Positions 35,559 to 44,934 of a DNA stretch of 64,000 nt are shown piece by piece (position 1 is the stretch's first letter; the number at the start of each line of letters is the position of its first letter). A program made the translations under genes and the position numbers. The notes beneath the pieces are model-generated. The model had not been told where the DNA came from. It saw nothing but the letters and a program-made list of their open reading frames with translations, and ran no database searches. The DNA is taken from the NCBI GenBank assembly GCA_016124645.1, contig WGNE01000024.1, positions 1 to 64,000 on the forward strand, in the 5' to 3' direction. The DNA comes from Alphaproteobacteria bacterium (GTDB taxonomy: Bacteria; Pseudomonadota; Alphaproteobacteria; Micavibrionales; UBA2020).

Positions 35559-36056
35559 TCAGATAATCGTTGGGGTGCCACGCATATGTAGCACGTATAG
35601 CAGAGTAAATAAACGACGGGCGGTGCTTTTGTCCAGTATTACTTTGTTTTCAAGGGTTTCCAGCAAAAGCTCGGCCGCTTCGTTGTGGATGGAGCGGCGG
35701 CCCGCGTCGATGGCCTCCAGCCGGTGGAATTCCCCGGCCCGCGCCGTTTTATAGAAATTATCGCAAACGATGACATAGTCGCCGATATGCCGCTTCAGGC
35801 CCGAAAGGGGCAGGGTGATCTCTTCCTCGTGCCCGCTTTTGGCGCAGGTGGCGGCGATGAGCAGATGGTCCTTCATCAGGGTCAGCAGCAGGCGGTAGGG
35901 CCCCTCGGCCGCCTCGGGCGCGGCGAGGCGGAAGCTGTTCTCGTCCAGCAGGTCGGAAATGGCGCGGTGCCGCTCGATCTCGATCTCGGACGAACGCGCG
36001 GGCAGGCTGTCGTCGTCGAGCTTCAGGGTGATGATGCGGTGGTTTGCGGTGGTCAT
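35559..36056 (-). CDS. UPF0262 family protein
   Basis: A 165-residue protein of a family restricted mainly to alphaproteobacteria: [26 protein letters not shown] has the family opening (I-x-x-I-x-L-D, E-x-x-x-E-R-x-x-A-I-x-D-L), [17 protein letters not shown] and [14 protein letters not shown] follow, as does [12 protein letters not shown]. Function unknown. Its conserved position between murA and infA suggests a link to growth or translation but no direct evidence exists. murA ends five bases upstream. Confidence 0.88.
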   Translation of the reverse strand: MTTANHRIITLKLDDDSLPARSSEIEIERHRAISDLLDENSFRLAAPEAAEGPYRLLLTLMKDHLLIAATCAKSGHEEEITLPLSGLKRHIGDYVIVCDNFYKTARAGEFHRLEAIDAGRRSIHNEAAELLLETLENKVILDKSTARRLFTLLYVLHMRGTPTII

Positions 36057-36061
36057 GGTCT

Positions 36062-37336
36062 TTACGCCGCCTCTTCCTTCTGGCGTTCCAGTTTCGCGCC
36101 CACGCCGGTCAGCTTGCCGACGAGGTCTTCATAGCCGCGGTCGAGGTGGTAGATGCGGCTGACGCTCGTCACCCCGTCCGCCACCAGCCCCGCAAGGATG
36201 AGCGAGACGGAGGCGCGAAGATCCGTCGCCATGACCGGTGCGCCCTTCAGCCCCTGCACCCCGCGCACGAGGGCGGAGGAACCGTGGACGGTGATGTCCG
36301 CGCCCATGCGCACCAGTTCCGGCACGTGCATGAAGCGGTTCTCGAAAATGGTTTCGGTGACCATGCCCGCGCCGTCGGCGATGGTGAGCATGGACATCAT
36401 CTGCGCCTGCAGGTCGGTGGGGAAGCCGGGATAGGGCTCGGTCATCATGTCCACGCCGTGCAGCCTTGCGCGCAGGCGCTCGACCGTCACGTCGCCGTTG
36501 TCTTCCTTCATGTCCACGCCCGCGCGGTGCAGCGGGTCGATGAGGTAGTCGATATGCGCGATCTCGCAGCCCTTCAGCGTCACGCGCCCGCCCGTCATGG
36601 CGGCGGCGATGGCGAAGGTGCCGGCCTCGATGCGGTCGCCGACCACGCTGTGCGTCGCGCCGTGCAGAGACTCCTTGCCGTGGATGGTGATCTTGTCCGT
36701 GCCCAGCCCCTCGATCTGCGCGCCCATTTTTATCAGGCATTCGCCGAGATCGACGATCTCCGGCTCGCGCGCGGCGTTCATCAGGGTGGTCGTGCCCTTG
36801 GCCAGCGTCGCGGCCATCATGATGTTCTCCGTCGCACCGACGGAAACCTTGGGGAAGTGGATATGCGCGCCCTTCAGCCCCTCCGGCGCGCTGGCGAAGA
36901 TATAGCCCTGTTGCAGCTCGATCTTCGCCCCCAGCTGGACGAGCCCGTCGATATGCAGGTCCACCGGGCGCGTGCCGATGGCGCAGCCGCCGGGCAGCGA
37001 AACCTTCGCCTTGCCCATCCGCGCGACGAGGGGGCCGAGCACGAGGATGCTCGCGCGCATCTTGCGCACCAGCTCGTAGGGCGCTTCGGTGCCGGAAATC
37101 TTGCCGCCGTTGAGGGTCAGCTTCTTGGTCACGGGGTCGTAGTCCACGCCGAGGCCGAGGTTCGTCAGCACGTCGTTGAGCGAGAGCACGTCCTTCAGGT
37201 TCGGCACGCGCTCCAGCGCCAGCGGCTGGTCGGTCAGGATGGCGGCGGTCATCAGCGGCAGCGCCGCGTTCTTCGCGCCGCTGATCTCGATCTGCCCGTT
37301 CAACGGCTGCCCGCCGTAAATGCGAATAATGTCCAT
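36062..37336 (-). CDS. murA: UDP-N-acetylglucosamine 1-carboxyvinyltransferase
   Basis: A 424-residue EPSP-synthase-fold enzyme that starts cytoplasmic peptidoglycan precursor synthesis by adding enolpyruvate to UDP-GlcNAc. The phosphoenolpyruvate-binding Cys118 is in [11 protein letters not shown], so it is the fosfomycin-sensitive Cys form. Also visible: [25 protein letters not shown] and the C-terminal [10 protein letters not shown]. First gene of the murA-UPF0262-infA-maf-RNase run. The preceding 272 bases on this strand are A+T-rich with no gene I can support. Confidence 0.97.
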   Translation of the reverse strand: MDIIRIYGGQPLNGQIEISGAKNAALPLMTAAILTDQPLALERVPNLKDVLSLNDVLTNLGLGVDYDPVTKKLTLNGGKISGTEAPYELVRKMRASILVLGPLVARMGKAKVSLPGGCAIGTRPVDLHIDGLVQLGAKIELQQGYIFASAPEGLKGAHIHFPKVSVGATENIMMAATLAKGTTTLMNAAREPEIVDLGECLIKMGAQIEGLGTDKITIHGKESLHGATHSVVGDRIEAGTFAIAAAMTGGRVTLKGCEIAHIDYLIDPLHRAGVDMKEDNGDVTVERLRARLHGVDMMTEPYPGFPTDLQAQMMSMLTIADGAGMVTETIFENRFMHVPELVRMGADITVHGSSALVRGVQGLKGAPVMATDLRASVSLILAGLVADGVTSVSRIYHLDRGYEDLVGKLTGVGAKLERQKEEAA

Positions 37337-37608
37337 ATGCTGCTTTTTTCCCGCGCTGTCATAGGGTGCAATGGTTTTCTCATATAACGGCGTGAGAATA
37401 CAATAGGGCAGGCGACCGGAAAGGGGGTTTTTTATTTACATAAGGCAAAAGATGGGGGATTTGCACAAGAACTGAACAAGATGACGCACGATAAAGCGAA
37501 AAAGTGGGTTTAGAAGTAAATGAACCATGATAAATCTGAATGCGATGGACCGTTGAATTTTCGCTCTCTGTCGAAGTTTTATCTTGTTGCATCCGATGTG
37601 AGGATTTT

Positions 37609-38453
37609 GTGCATTTTCTTGTTACAGGCGCTACAGGCTTTATCGGTCAGTCCGTTGTTGAGGCTGCACTGAAACAAGGGCACCAGGTTACCACTCTCGT
37701 CAGGAGCCCCCCCCTTATAGGAAACAGCCCTGTAGGGCAATAGTTTGTTCAGATCTTTCTCAATTCAGACCTTCGGAGAAATATGACCGGCTTATCCATC
37801 TTGCATGGCAGGATGTTGGCAAGCATGCGGACTATCAAAATCTTCTAGACAATATTCAGGGTCAATTTCAATTCCTGAACAACATGGTTGTTTCAGGTAT
37901 ACGTGATCTCACGGTCACCGGAACCTGCCTTGAGTATGGCATGCAGGAAGGGCCGATGCCGGAAACCAACAAGACGGAACCTGTTTCCTCCTACGGGCTT
38001 GCCAAGCTGACGTTGTATAAAATGCTTGCCATCCTGCAAGACCAGCAGCCGTTTTCGTTCAAGTGGCTGAGATGCTTCTATGTATACGGGGAAAACCAGC
38101 GTCCGCACGCTCTGCTGTCGCAACTGCTACGGGCTATTGAAGAAAAACAAAAGGTTTTCAATATGTCGCCGGGAGATCAGAAGAGAGATTTCATCCACGT
38201 CGATACGATGGCGCGCAATATCATCACCATCGCGATGCAAAACGAGGTGCAGGGAGCGATCAATGCTGGCAATGGAACGCCAACAAGCGTTCTGGACTTT
38301 GTGAAGGCCGTCATGGAACAGAAACAATGCGAGCTTGAGCTCAACAGACAGTTTTACCCGTATCACAGCTACGAGCCATTCGCCTTCTGGGCGGATACAA
38401 CCAAGCTGAAGTCAATCCCCGGCATTCAGTTCGACGACCGGATTATAGTGTAG
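37609..38453 (+). pseudogene. NAD-dependent sugar epimerase/dehydratase gene broken at a run of eight C
   Basis: Two frames together make one SDR-fold protein of about 280 residues. The first frame (GTG 37609, with GAGG six bases before) gives FLVTGATGFIGQSVVEAALK, the NAD-binding Gly motif, and stops at 37743. The second frame, open from before 37716 to 38453, continues with YDRLIHLAWQDVGKH, TVTGTCLEYG, the active-site YGLAK (Tyr-x-x-x-Lys), RCFYVYGENQ and FIHVDTMARNI. The frames join within C8 at 37707-37714: one more C (or two fewer) restores a single reading frame. Likely role: nucleotide-sugar modification for surface polysaccharide. A+T-richer than its neighbours. Confidence 0.82.
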
Positions 38454-38463
38454 TGCAGGTATC

Positions 38464-39270
38464 ATGAAAAAAATCGCCGTCATGTATCTTTGCCGCTTCG
38501 GCAATCCTCCGCACTTCTCGCGCAACTTTCTCAAAGACGTCATCCGTTTTCGCGCGGGGGTCGAGTTCGACCTTGTTTACATCCTGAAAGGGTTTCCCGA
38601 GGGGGTGTCGGACAAGGCCTTTCTGGAGATTCGCAAAGAGCTGCCGTGTGATTCATATGAAGTCAGGGTTTCGGATGACCTTTTCATCACGAGTGCGCAC
38701 CTCGGCGGGGCAGAGCAAGTCGACCATGAAATGGTGTTGCCGCTGACGTCATGGAGCAATATTCACTGTGACCAATGGCTCTCTCCTTTTGTGTCGGCTT
38801 TTGATAAGATTCCTGATTGCGCGATATCCGGTGCAACAGGCAGTTTTGAATCGCTGGACGATAAAACGCCCTTCCCGAACATTCATATCCGCACGACGGC
38901 TTTTCTTCTTAATCGTAATTTGTTCGTTTCAGCAGAGCGCGGCGAACTGAAGACGAAGTACGACAATAACCTTATGGAGGCGGGGCCGAACGGGCTGACC
39001 CGGCAGATGCTGAACCGGAATAAGCGCGTGGCGGTCGTCGGCAAGGGCGGGCAAATCTGGGAGCCGCGCGACTGGGCCAAAAGCCTGACTTTCAGGGCTG
39101 GCTATCAGGAGAACCTGATCATTTCCGACAACAGGACGCACGCCTACGATGTTTCCAAGCAGAAAAAAAGATTAAGGCTTGCACGGATGGCGTGGGGCGA
39201 GGAAATAAATGTTCCTCCAGTCAATATTTTCAGGCGCCTTAAAGATACCTACCATTGGAAGTTCGGCTAG
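38464..39270 (+). CDS. Glycosyltransferase-like protein
   Basis: A 268-residue cytosolic protein beginning MKKIAVMYLCRFGN, with VEFDLVYILKGFPEGVS, then a segment in which a donor-site pattern resembling other small glycosyltransferases is seen (CAISGATGSFES, IRTTAFLLNRNLF). No clear DxD. I class it as a putative surface-glycan enzyme chiefly because it starts 10 bases after the epimerase gene and shares the same A+T-richer composition. It could be another type of saccharide-modifying protein. Confidence 0.5.
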   Translation: MKKIAVMYLCRFGNPPHFSRNFLKDVIRFRAGVEFDLVYILKGFPEGVSDKAFLEIRKELPCDSYEVRVSDDLFITSAHLGGAEQVDHEMVLPLTSWSNIHCDQWLSPFVSAFDKIPDCAISGATGSFESLDDKTPFPNIHIRTTAFLLNRNLFVSAERGELKTKYDNNLMEAGPNGLTRQMLNRNKRVAVVGKGGQIWEPRDWAKSLTFRAGYQENLIISDNRTHAYDVSKQKKRLRLARMAWGEEINVPPVNIFRRLKDTYHWKFG

Positions 39271-39281
39271 AGAGGGCTTTT

Positions 39282-40367
39282 TCATCCCTCCGCCCCTTCC
39301 GCTTTTTTCCGCGCCGTCACCAGGGCGGCTTCGTCTTCTATCATGCGCTGCATCTGCTCGCCGGTGTAGAGGGCGATGATTTCTATGAAGTGGGGCAGGG
39401 AGGGGAAGTGCACGGCGGCGCTTGTTTTGTGGCCGCCGCCCTTCACGCCCTCGTTGCGGCACAGAAGTTCGGCCACGTGGCTGGCGTCGGGGTCGCCGTC
39501 GCTGCGGATGCTCATGGTCACGGCGCCGTTGCCCTGCACGTACCAGGCGAAGGCCATGCCGAGCCCCGTGCGGTCGCCCTGTTCGCGCAGGTAGTCGGAG
39601 ATATGGCGGCCGAAGTTCTGCACGTCGGCGTTGATGACGGGGATCCACGTCCAGTCGTCGTCCAGCCGTTCGGAGAGCAGGCGGATGTAGGTATAGAGGA
39701 TGTTGTCCGTCAGCTTGTCGATGCGGTTCTTCTGGTCGGAGAGGATGCTTTCGCCCATGCGCGCCATCTCGTCGTATGACAGGCGCTCGAGCTCGGAAAA
39801 GCTGTGGAACGCGCTGCCGACGGTGGCGAGCGGCTTTGAATCGATGAGGGCGGCGACGGCGAGGTCGCGCGCGTCTCCAAGGTCGCGGGCGAGGTCCATC
39901 TTGGCAATCATCGAAAGGAAGACCGGCGGCTCGCGCCCCGGCAGCAGGCGCGCCCAGACCATGTTGGCGGCGGAAGGGTGATGCGCGTCGATGGCGATGT
40001 CGAGCGGCGGGGCGGTCACGGCCTCCGCCGGCGGGGCGTAGCCTTCCAGCGCGCGGGCCGCGCTTTCGTGGTGGTCGATGACCGCGATGCGCGCGGGCAT
40101 GGGCAGCTTGTAGCTGGCCGGGCTCATCAGCTGGTCGAGGAAGGCGCGGGTGGGGGCCACGTCCACGAACATGATTTCCGCGTCCGGCGTCAGCTCCGCG
40201 CGGATTTTCTGCTCGGACGCCGGAATGTCGTGGTGGCTGTAGGGGATGTAGGAGATATGGACGGATTTGTCCTCCCCCCACTTGCGGTCGAAGGCCCAGG
40301 CGGCGGCGAGCCCGTCGATGCAGGCGTCGTGGTAGATGACGATGAGGTGTCTGGAATGGCGTGTCAA
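39282..40367 (-). CDS. DHH-family phosphoesterase
   Basis: A 361-residue metal-dependent phosphoesterase. Motif I IVIYHDACIDGLAAAW (HDxxDG), motif II MFVDVAP, and the name motif VIDHHESAARAL are present, as is the DHHA1 part with SIRSDGDPDASHVAE and GGGHKTSAAV. Substrates in this superfamily include oligoribonucleotides, cyclic dinucleotides and polyphosphates; none can be chosen here. No RecJ OB domain. Convergent with the glycan pair, divergent from the ankyrin genes with 172 bases between the starts. Confidence 0.85.
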   Translation of the reverse strand: MTRHSRHLIVIYHDACIDGLAAAWAFDRKWGEDKSVHISYIPYSHHDIPASEQKIRAELTPDAEIMFVDVAPTRAFLDQLMSPASYKLPMPARIAVIDHHESAARALEGYAPPAEAVTAPPLDIAIDAHHPSAANMVWARLLPGREPPVFLSMIAKMDLARDLGDARDLAVAALIDSKPLATVGSAFHSFSELERLSYDEMARMGESILSDQKNRIDKLTDNILYTYIRLLSERLDDDWTWIPVINADVQNFGRHISDYLREQGDRTGLGMAFAWYVQGNGAVTMSIRSDGDPDASHVAELLCRNEGVKGGGHKTSAAVHFPSLPHFIEIIALYTGEQMQRMIEDEAALVTARKKAEGAEG

Positions 40368-40467
40368 AGCTTCACCTTGGCTTCACCCTTGAAATTATTG
40401 AAATTTTAGGCGCGAACGGCGGGGCTGTCAATCCGCGCGGGTCATGGCGTCGCGGGGCTTATATAGC

Positions 40468-40496
40468 TTGACATATGTTTATGACAAAACTATGCT
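40468..40496 (+). promoter_or_regulatory. Predicted sigma-70 promoter of the ankyrin pair
   Basis: A perfect TTGACA (40468-40473), a 17-base spacer and TATGCT (40491-40496, four of six). Transcription would begin near 40503. The ATG at 40492 falls inside the -10, so the coding start must lie downstream. Confidence 0.7.
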
Positions 40497-40539
40497 ACGG
40501 AAAATTAAAAAAGCCCCCTTGCCAAAGGATACCCCCCAA

Positions 40540-41970
40540 TTGTTCGGCCTCTCCAAAAACGAAAAGACGACCCGCCTGCTGGAAGCCGTCAGGTACGGCA
40601 AGGTGAAGGATGCGGAAAAGGCCTTGAAGAAGGGCGCGGACGGCAATTACCACGACAGCTATTACAACCATCCGCTGGTCTCGGCGATGTGCTACCGCTC
40701 GCAGGAGCTTTCCGTGCAGATGATGGACGTGCTGCTGAAGAACGGCAGTGACGTGAAATACCGGTTCCCCGGCAACAAGACGTTGCTGCATATCGGCCTG
40801 CGCACGTCGAACGACGTCCGTCCGGGCATCCAGCGGCTGATGGACGCGGGCGTGAACCCCGATACGCGCGATTTGTCCGGCCATACGGCGCTGGACGAGG
40901 CCATTGGATACGGCAACTGGGACAACGTGCGCTTCCTCATCGAGAAAATGTCGCCGAAGGCTTCGCTGGCGAACGGCGACAACGTGCCCACGCTGCGCGC
41001 GGCGCTGCAGAAAAATGCGCCGCAGGATGTCCTCATCAGCCTGATACCGCACGCGCGCGCCATCCAGACGCGCTACGCCTGTGAGGAGCTCACGGCGTTG
41101 CACGATGCCGTGCAGCGCCAGAACGCGCCGCTCGTCGAGCTGCTTTTGAAGTCGGATGGCGTCGATGTCAACGTGACGAACAAGGACGGGCTCACGCCGC
41201 TGCATCTTGCGGTCTCGCAGGTCCGGCCGGACATGACGGATTTGCTGCTCGCCGCCGGCGTCGCGCTGGACGTGCCGGATGGAAAATCTTGCACGCCGCT
41301 TTACTACGCGGCGGCCAATGGCTCCATCCGCATGGTTAAGTCGTTGCTGAACGCCATGAAGGCGGCGGAGCAAGAACCCGTGCTGGACGGCATCGTCAGC
41401 ATCGCGGCGGAAAACGGCCATGCCCGGGTGCTCGAGCTGATCATCGCCGCGGGCGGCGACGTGAACGAGCGCGACGGGCAGGGGCGCACGCCGCTGATGA
41501 AGGCTGCGCTGGCGAACGCCGACGAGGTGCTGAAGCTTCTCCTGCAGGCGGGCGCGAAGCCGGACCTGGCCGACAATTACGGGATGCAGGCCTACGACCA
41601 CGCGGTCAGCGGCGACTGCGGGCGCGCGAAGAGCGTGCTGGCGCGGCACCGCAAGGACGCCGTGACGGAGGCGGGCCCCGCGCGCGCGAACCCGGATGAC
41701 CGCTACCGGCTGCTCAGCTCCCACAGCATCGAGGCGCAGGAAGGCGCGGGCCTGTCGATGATCTTCAATTTCTGGACGCGGCAGGTGATGATCCGCGACA
41801 ACGAGCGCGCGGTGCCGGTCGTCGTGCAGAATTTTTCCGACATCGAGCGGCAGGAGGCCATCGTCGAGGCTTATAAGAAACTGAAGGACATGGGCGGCGA
41901 CGCGCCCGCGCCCGGCACGCTGGCGGCCAAGCCCGCCGCCGCGCTGAAAATGAAACCGGCGGGAGGCTGA
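40540..41970 (+). CDS. Ankyrin-repeat protein A with FNFW C-terminal block
   Basis: A 476-residue protein with roughly ten ankyrin repeats; clear units include DGLTPLHLAVSQVRPDMTDL and QGRTPLMKAALANADEVLKL. The last ~60 residues form a block beginning LSMIFNFWTRQV and continuing VPVVVQNFSDIERQEAIVEAY, shared with the next gene and not an ankyrin repeat. No signal peptide. The start is chosen as TTG 40540: AAGGA lies ten bases before it, the promoter would start at 40503, and the protein then begins LFGLSKNEK, aligning with MFGMSQKEK of the paralogue. An ATG at 40492 lies inside the -10 and is rejected. The next gene follows with one base between. Confidence 0.8.
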   Translation: MFGLSKNEKTTRLLEAVRYGKVKDAEKALKKGADGNYHDSYYNHPLVSAMCYRSQELSVQMMDVLLKNGSDVKYRFPGNKTLLHIGLRTSNDVRPGIQRLMDAGVNPDTRDLSGHTALDEAIGYGNWDNVRFLIEKMSPKASLANGDNVPTLRAALQKNAPQDVLISLIPHARAIQTRYACEELTALHDAVQRQNAPLVELLLKSDGVDVNVTNKDGLTPLHLAVSQVRPDMTDLLLAAGVALDVPDGKSCTPLYYAAANGSIRMVKSLLNAMKAAEQEPVLDGIVSIAAENGHARVLELIIAAGGDVNERDGQGRTPLMKAALANADEVLKLLLQAGAKPDLADNYGMQAYDHAVSGDCGRAKSVLARHRKDAVTEAGPARANPDDRYRLLSSHSIEAQEGAGLSMIFNFWTRQVMIRDNERAVPVVVQNFSDIERQEAIVEAYKKLKDMGGDAPAPGTLAAKPAAALKMKPAGG

Positions 41971-41971
41971 C

Positions 41972-43378
41972 ATGTTCGGAATGAGCCAGAAGGAAAAAAA
42001 CGCCCAGCTTTCCAGCGCGTTTTGGCGCGAAGACCCCGACCGCATCGAGGCCGCCTTGAAAAAAGGCGCGCAGGTGGACGAGCGGCTGGCCGACGGCGAG
42101 TTCCCCGTCATCTGGGCCGCGAATTACTACAGCGAGTCTACTGGCATGAGCGTCATGCAGATGCTGATAGACGCGGGCGCGGACCTTGACAAGCGCAGCG
42201 GCGATACCACGGCGCTCTCGCAGGCGATCAGGCGCGGCCGCGTGAGCCTTTACAAGATGCTGGCGGACGCGGGGGTGGACCTGAACGGCCCGACCGGCGG
42301 CTACGACAACGCGACGAAATACGCCATCGTGCAGGGTAACTGGCTGATCGTCGCCGATCTTCTCGACCGCGGCGTCGCGCAGCAGGCCTATCCGGCGACG
42401 GAAGACGGCGTCACGCTGCTGCTCGCCCTCACGGAAAAAAACGCGCCGCTCTCTCTCGTTTCGCGCATCCTGTCCGATGAAGACGTCAACAGGCTCCACA
42501 AGGGCAAAACCCCGCTCTCGGTCGCGGCCCTGAACGGCCGGGAAGACCTGCTCGATCTTTTCCTCGCCCGGCCGGGCGCGAAGATCGATCTGGAACTACG
42601 CAGCGGCCGGGGGCTTTTGCAGTCGGTGATCGAAAAGGGCAACTCCGGCGCGGCGAAGAAGCTTATCGGTCACGGCGCGGATATTTTCCGCGTCTATGCC
42701 GACGGAAAAAGCGCGCTGCAGGTCGCGGCGGAAAAGGGCGATGCGGAAACGCTGCAGGCCATCATCGACAAGGCGCAGGAAAAGGGCCGGACGTCCGATC
42801 TCGGGCTGGACGCCTGCCTGAGGGTCGCCGCTGAAAGCGGTCAGGCCGCCGCGATTTCCGCGCTGGTGAAAGCCGGCGCGAACCCCGAAGCCGCGGACGA
42901 GGACGGCCAGACGCCGGTTATCAAGGCGGCGCTGAACGGGCGCTTCAAGGCGCTCAAGATGCTCTCGGTCCGGCATGGCGCGGATCTGCTGAAGGGCGAC
43001 AAGCAGGGCAAGACGCCGCTGGAATGCGCACGCGAGAGCAAGAACGCCGAAGTCATCGCCTGGCTGGAAACGAAGCAGCCGGATTACGTTCCCCCGCCGC
43101 CGCCCATTGACCGCGACCGTTTTTTCATGACCAGCGACACCACGCTGGACGTGAAGGAAAAGAACGGCCTCACGATGACCTTCAACTTCTGGACCCAGCA
43201 GCTCATCTACCGCGAGGCGAAGAACACCGGGCCGATGGTGGTGCAGAACTTCGCCGACGTGCAGCGCAGGGAGGCGATTGACGAGGCCTATGACATCCTC
43301 AAGCGTCTCGGCGGCAATCCGCCCGAGCCTGAATTCAACCGCACGGCGGACAAGCCCGCGCAACTGCGGATAAAATAA
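41972..43378 (+). CDS. Ankyrin-repeat protein B with FNFW C-terminal block
   Basis: A 468-residue paralogue of the preceding protein. Ankyrin repeats are seen through most of its length (DGQTPVIKAALNGRFKALKM, QGKTPLECARESKNAEVIAW). The C-terminal block LTMTFNFWTQQLIYRE then MVVQNFADVQRREAIDEAYD matches the same block in protein A (FNFWT-x-Q, VVQNF-D-x-x-R-EAI-EAY). No signal peptide or membrane segment. It starts one base after the previous stop, so both come from one transcript and were probably made by duplication. Role unknown; ankyrins bind proteins. Confidence 0.85.
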   Translation: MFGMSQKEKNAQLSSAFWREDPDRIEAALKKGAQVDERLADGEFPVIWAANYYSESTGMSVMQMLIDAGADLDKRSGDTTALSQAIRRGRVSLYKMLADAGVDLNGPTGGYDNATKYAIVQGNWLIVADLLDRGVAQQAYPATEDGVTLLLALTEKNAPLSLVSRILSDEDVNRLHKGKTPLSVAALNGREDLLDLFLARPGAKIDLELRSGRGLLQSVIEKGNSGAAKKLIGHGADIFRVYADGKSALQVAAEKGDAETLQAIIDKAQEKGRTSDLGLDACLRVAAESGQAAAISALVKAGANPEAADEDGQTPVIKAALNGRFKALKMLSVRHGADLLKGDKQGKTPLECARESKNAEVIAWLETKQPDYVPPPPPIDRDRFFMTSDTTLDVKEKNGLTMTFNFWTQQLIYREAKNTGPMVVQNFADVQRREAIDEAYDILKRLGGNPPEPEFNRTADKPAQLRIK

Positions 43379-43478
43379 TCTCTTGTTTTCAGTGCCCTTG
43401 CGTTGAAAATCAATAATTTACATATTTTTTACCTTCTCCGCCTATAATGTACTTAACAATTTCAGGAGGGGATGCCCC

Positions 43479-43877
43479 ATGTCCAAATTCGGCGATACGG
43501 AGAAAGAATCCCGCAGCGAGTTTACGGCCAACCTGCAGCTGGCGGGCATCGAGCCGGGCCAGCCCGCGGCGCCCGAACAGGCCGCGCGGAAGATCGAGGG
43601 CTTCCTTCAGAAAGTCGGCGTTTCCCCTGCCGAAGCGAAAAGAAGCGCGGAATTCATCACGGAAATCTCCACCATCGCCAAGCCGGAAGACATGCCCGGC
43701 ATCGTGCAAAAGGAACTGAAGGGGCTGATCAAGAACCCCGCGATGGTCGAGCAGATCCCGAAAATCTCGGAATCCCTCAGCCGCGTCGCGCTGGGCACCG
43801 AAGGGCTGTCCATGAAGGCCGAAACGCCCGCGCAGACGGTGACCGCCAAGCAAAAGCCGGTCGGCAATAAAATGTAA
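43479..43877 (+). CDS. Small cytosolic protein of unknown function
   Basis: A 132-residue, mostly helical, charged protein: MSKFGDTEKESRSEF, ARKIEGFLQKVGVSPAEAKR and MPGIVQKELKGLIKNPAMV. No family recognised and no signal. AGGAGG is eight bases before the ATG and a TATAAT sits at 43443-43448 (no good -35), so it probably has its own transcript rather than continuing from the ankyrin genes. Its 3' end is convergent with the protease gene, 17 bases apart. Confidence 0.62.
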   Translation: MSKFGDTEKESRSEFTANLQLAGIEPGQPAAPEQAARKIEGFLQKVGVSPAEAKRSAEFITEISTIAKPEDMPGIVQKELKGLIKNPAMVEQIPKISESLSRVALGTEGLSMKAETPAQTVTAKQKPVGNKM

Positions 43878-43894
43878 TCTTCGGTATTTTCGCT

Positions 43895-44878
43895 TTACCC
43901 GATGGGCGCGAATTTCATTTCGGGCCTTTTCTGTGCCGTGCGCGGCGTGCGGATTTTCAGGAAGTCGATGGCGGCCTGCCATTCGGGATCGGTCTTCGCC
44001 ATTTCCTTCAGGAATTTTTTCATCGGCGGATACTTGAAGAACTGCTTGCCGGCGCGGATGATGTCCGCGTCCTTCGAATGTTCGCGCATGACGGCGAGGG
44101 TCTCGCGCGCGAAGAGCGCATAGGCTTCCTTGTCCTGCCCGTAGAGCTTGTCCGTGATGTCGGACTTCTCGCCGATTTCTTTCCTATAGACGTCGCTCAC
44201 CTTGCCAAAGGCCTTCGACAGCTTCGACATGTCGCGCCAGTCCATGCGGCATTCCCGCGCGATGTCGTCGGCCAGCTGCGCCGTCTCTTCGAGGGTGAAG
44301 ACGGAAAGGTCCATCGTCCGCGCCAGTTTTCTGACCCGCTCGAAAACGGCCTGCGTGTCGTGCATGGGCGACAGGTCCAGCACGAGCTGGTAGGCCTTGT
44401 TCGCGTATTTGAAGAATTCCGTTTTCAGGCCGAAGGTCTGGACGTGGCGCAGGGCGGCATAGGCGTCCGCCGCGCATTCGCCGTAGTGCCAGCCCGCGTG
44501 GCCGCTTTTCACCACATGGTGGCCGATTTCGTGTTCCAGCACGTAGAGCGCGCGCATGTCGCGCGTGTACTTCGGGGTATAGACGCCGGGCACGTTGGCG
44601 TTGAGCGCGATGAGGTTGATGCCGCTTTCGCCCGCCAGCGCGTAGGAACGGCAGGCCACGCCCAGCGCGTTGCGTCTGCGCAGGTATTCCGTTTCCTTCT
44701 GGACGGCTTTCTTGACGGATGCGATGTCGTCGCTCAGCTTCTGCGCGATCTGGGGGGAGGCATAGACGGGGGTTTCATTGCCCTCGAGCAGGACGAGGAA
44801 CTTGCCCAGCTTGCCGCCGAAGATATCGTAGGTCGCGGCGGCGGTTTCGCTGAACTGCTGTGCAAGGGCTGTCTGCAT
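43895..44878 (-). CDS. Putative zinc metalloprotease (HExxH...GECAAD)
   Basis: A 327-residue cytosolic protein. The zinc motif HEIGHH is at residues 116-121 and is followed after a short loop by GECAAD (133-138), whose Glu would be the third ligand in a gluzincin-like site. The rest is helical without known domain. There is no signal peptide, so it would act inside the cell. I found no named family by eye. A similar HExxH...E-S-D-A-D pair is at 53300-54583, although the two proteins otherwise differ. Confidence 0.68.
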   Translation of the reverse strand: MQTALAQQFSETAAATYDIFGGKLGKFLVLLEGNETPVYASPQIAQKLSDDIASVKKAVQKETEYLRRRNALGVACRSYALAGESGINLIALNANVPGVYTPKYTRDMRALYVLEHEIGHHVVKSGHAGWHYGECAADAYAALRHVQTFGLKTEFFKYANKAYQLVLDLSPMHDTQAVFERVRKLARTMDLSVFTLEETAQLADDIARECRMDWRDMSKLSKAFGKVSDVYRKEIGEKSDITDKLYGQDKEAYALFARETLAVMREHSKDADIIRAGKQFFKYPPMKKFLKEMAKTDPEWQAAIDFLKIRTPRTAQKRPEMKFAPIG

Positions 44879-44934
44879 GAATTCTCCTTCAAGCAGACAG
44901 GCTAATATATTTTACATATTAATACAAGATGTTT

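Noticed and set aside
37380..37592. 70-codon minus-strand frame upstream of murA
   Set aside because: No ribosome site, no homology and in an A+T-rich region where random frames are expected.
40495..42111. 538-codon minus-strand frame opposite the ankyrin genes
   Set aside because: Antisense of repeat-rich coding; the ankyrin frames carry recognisable repeats and a promoter.
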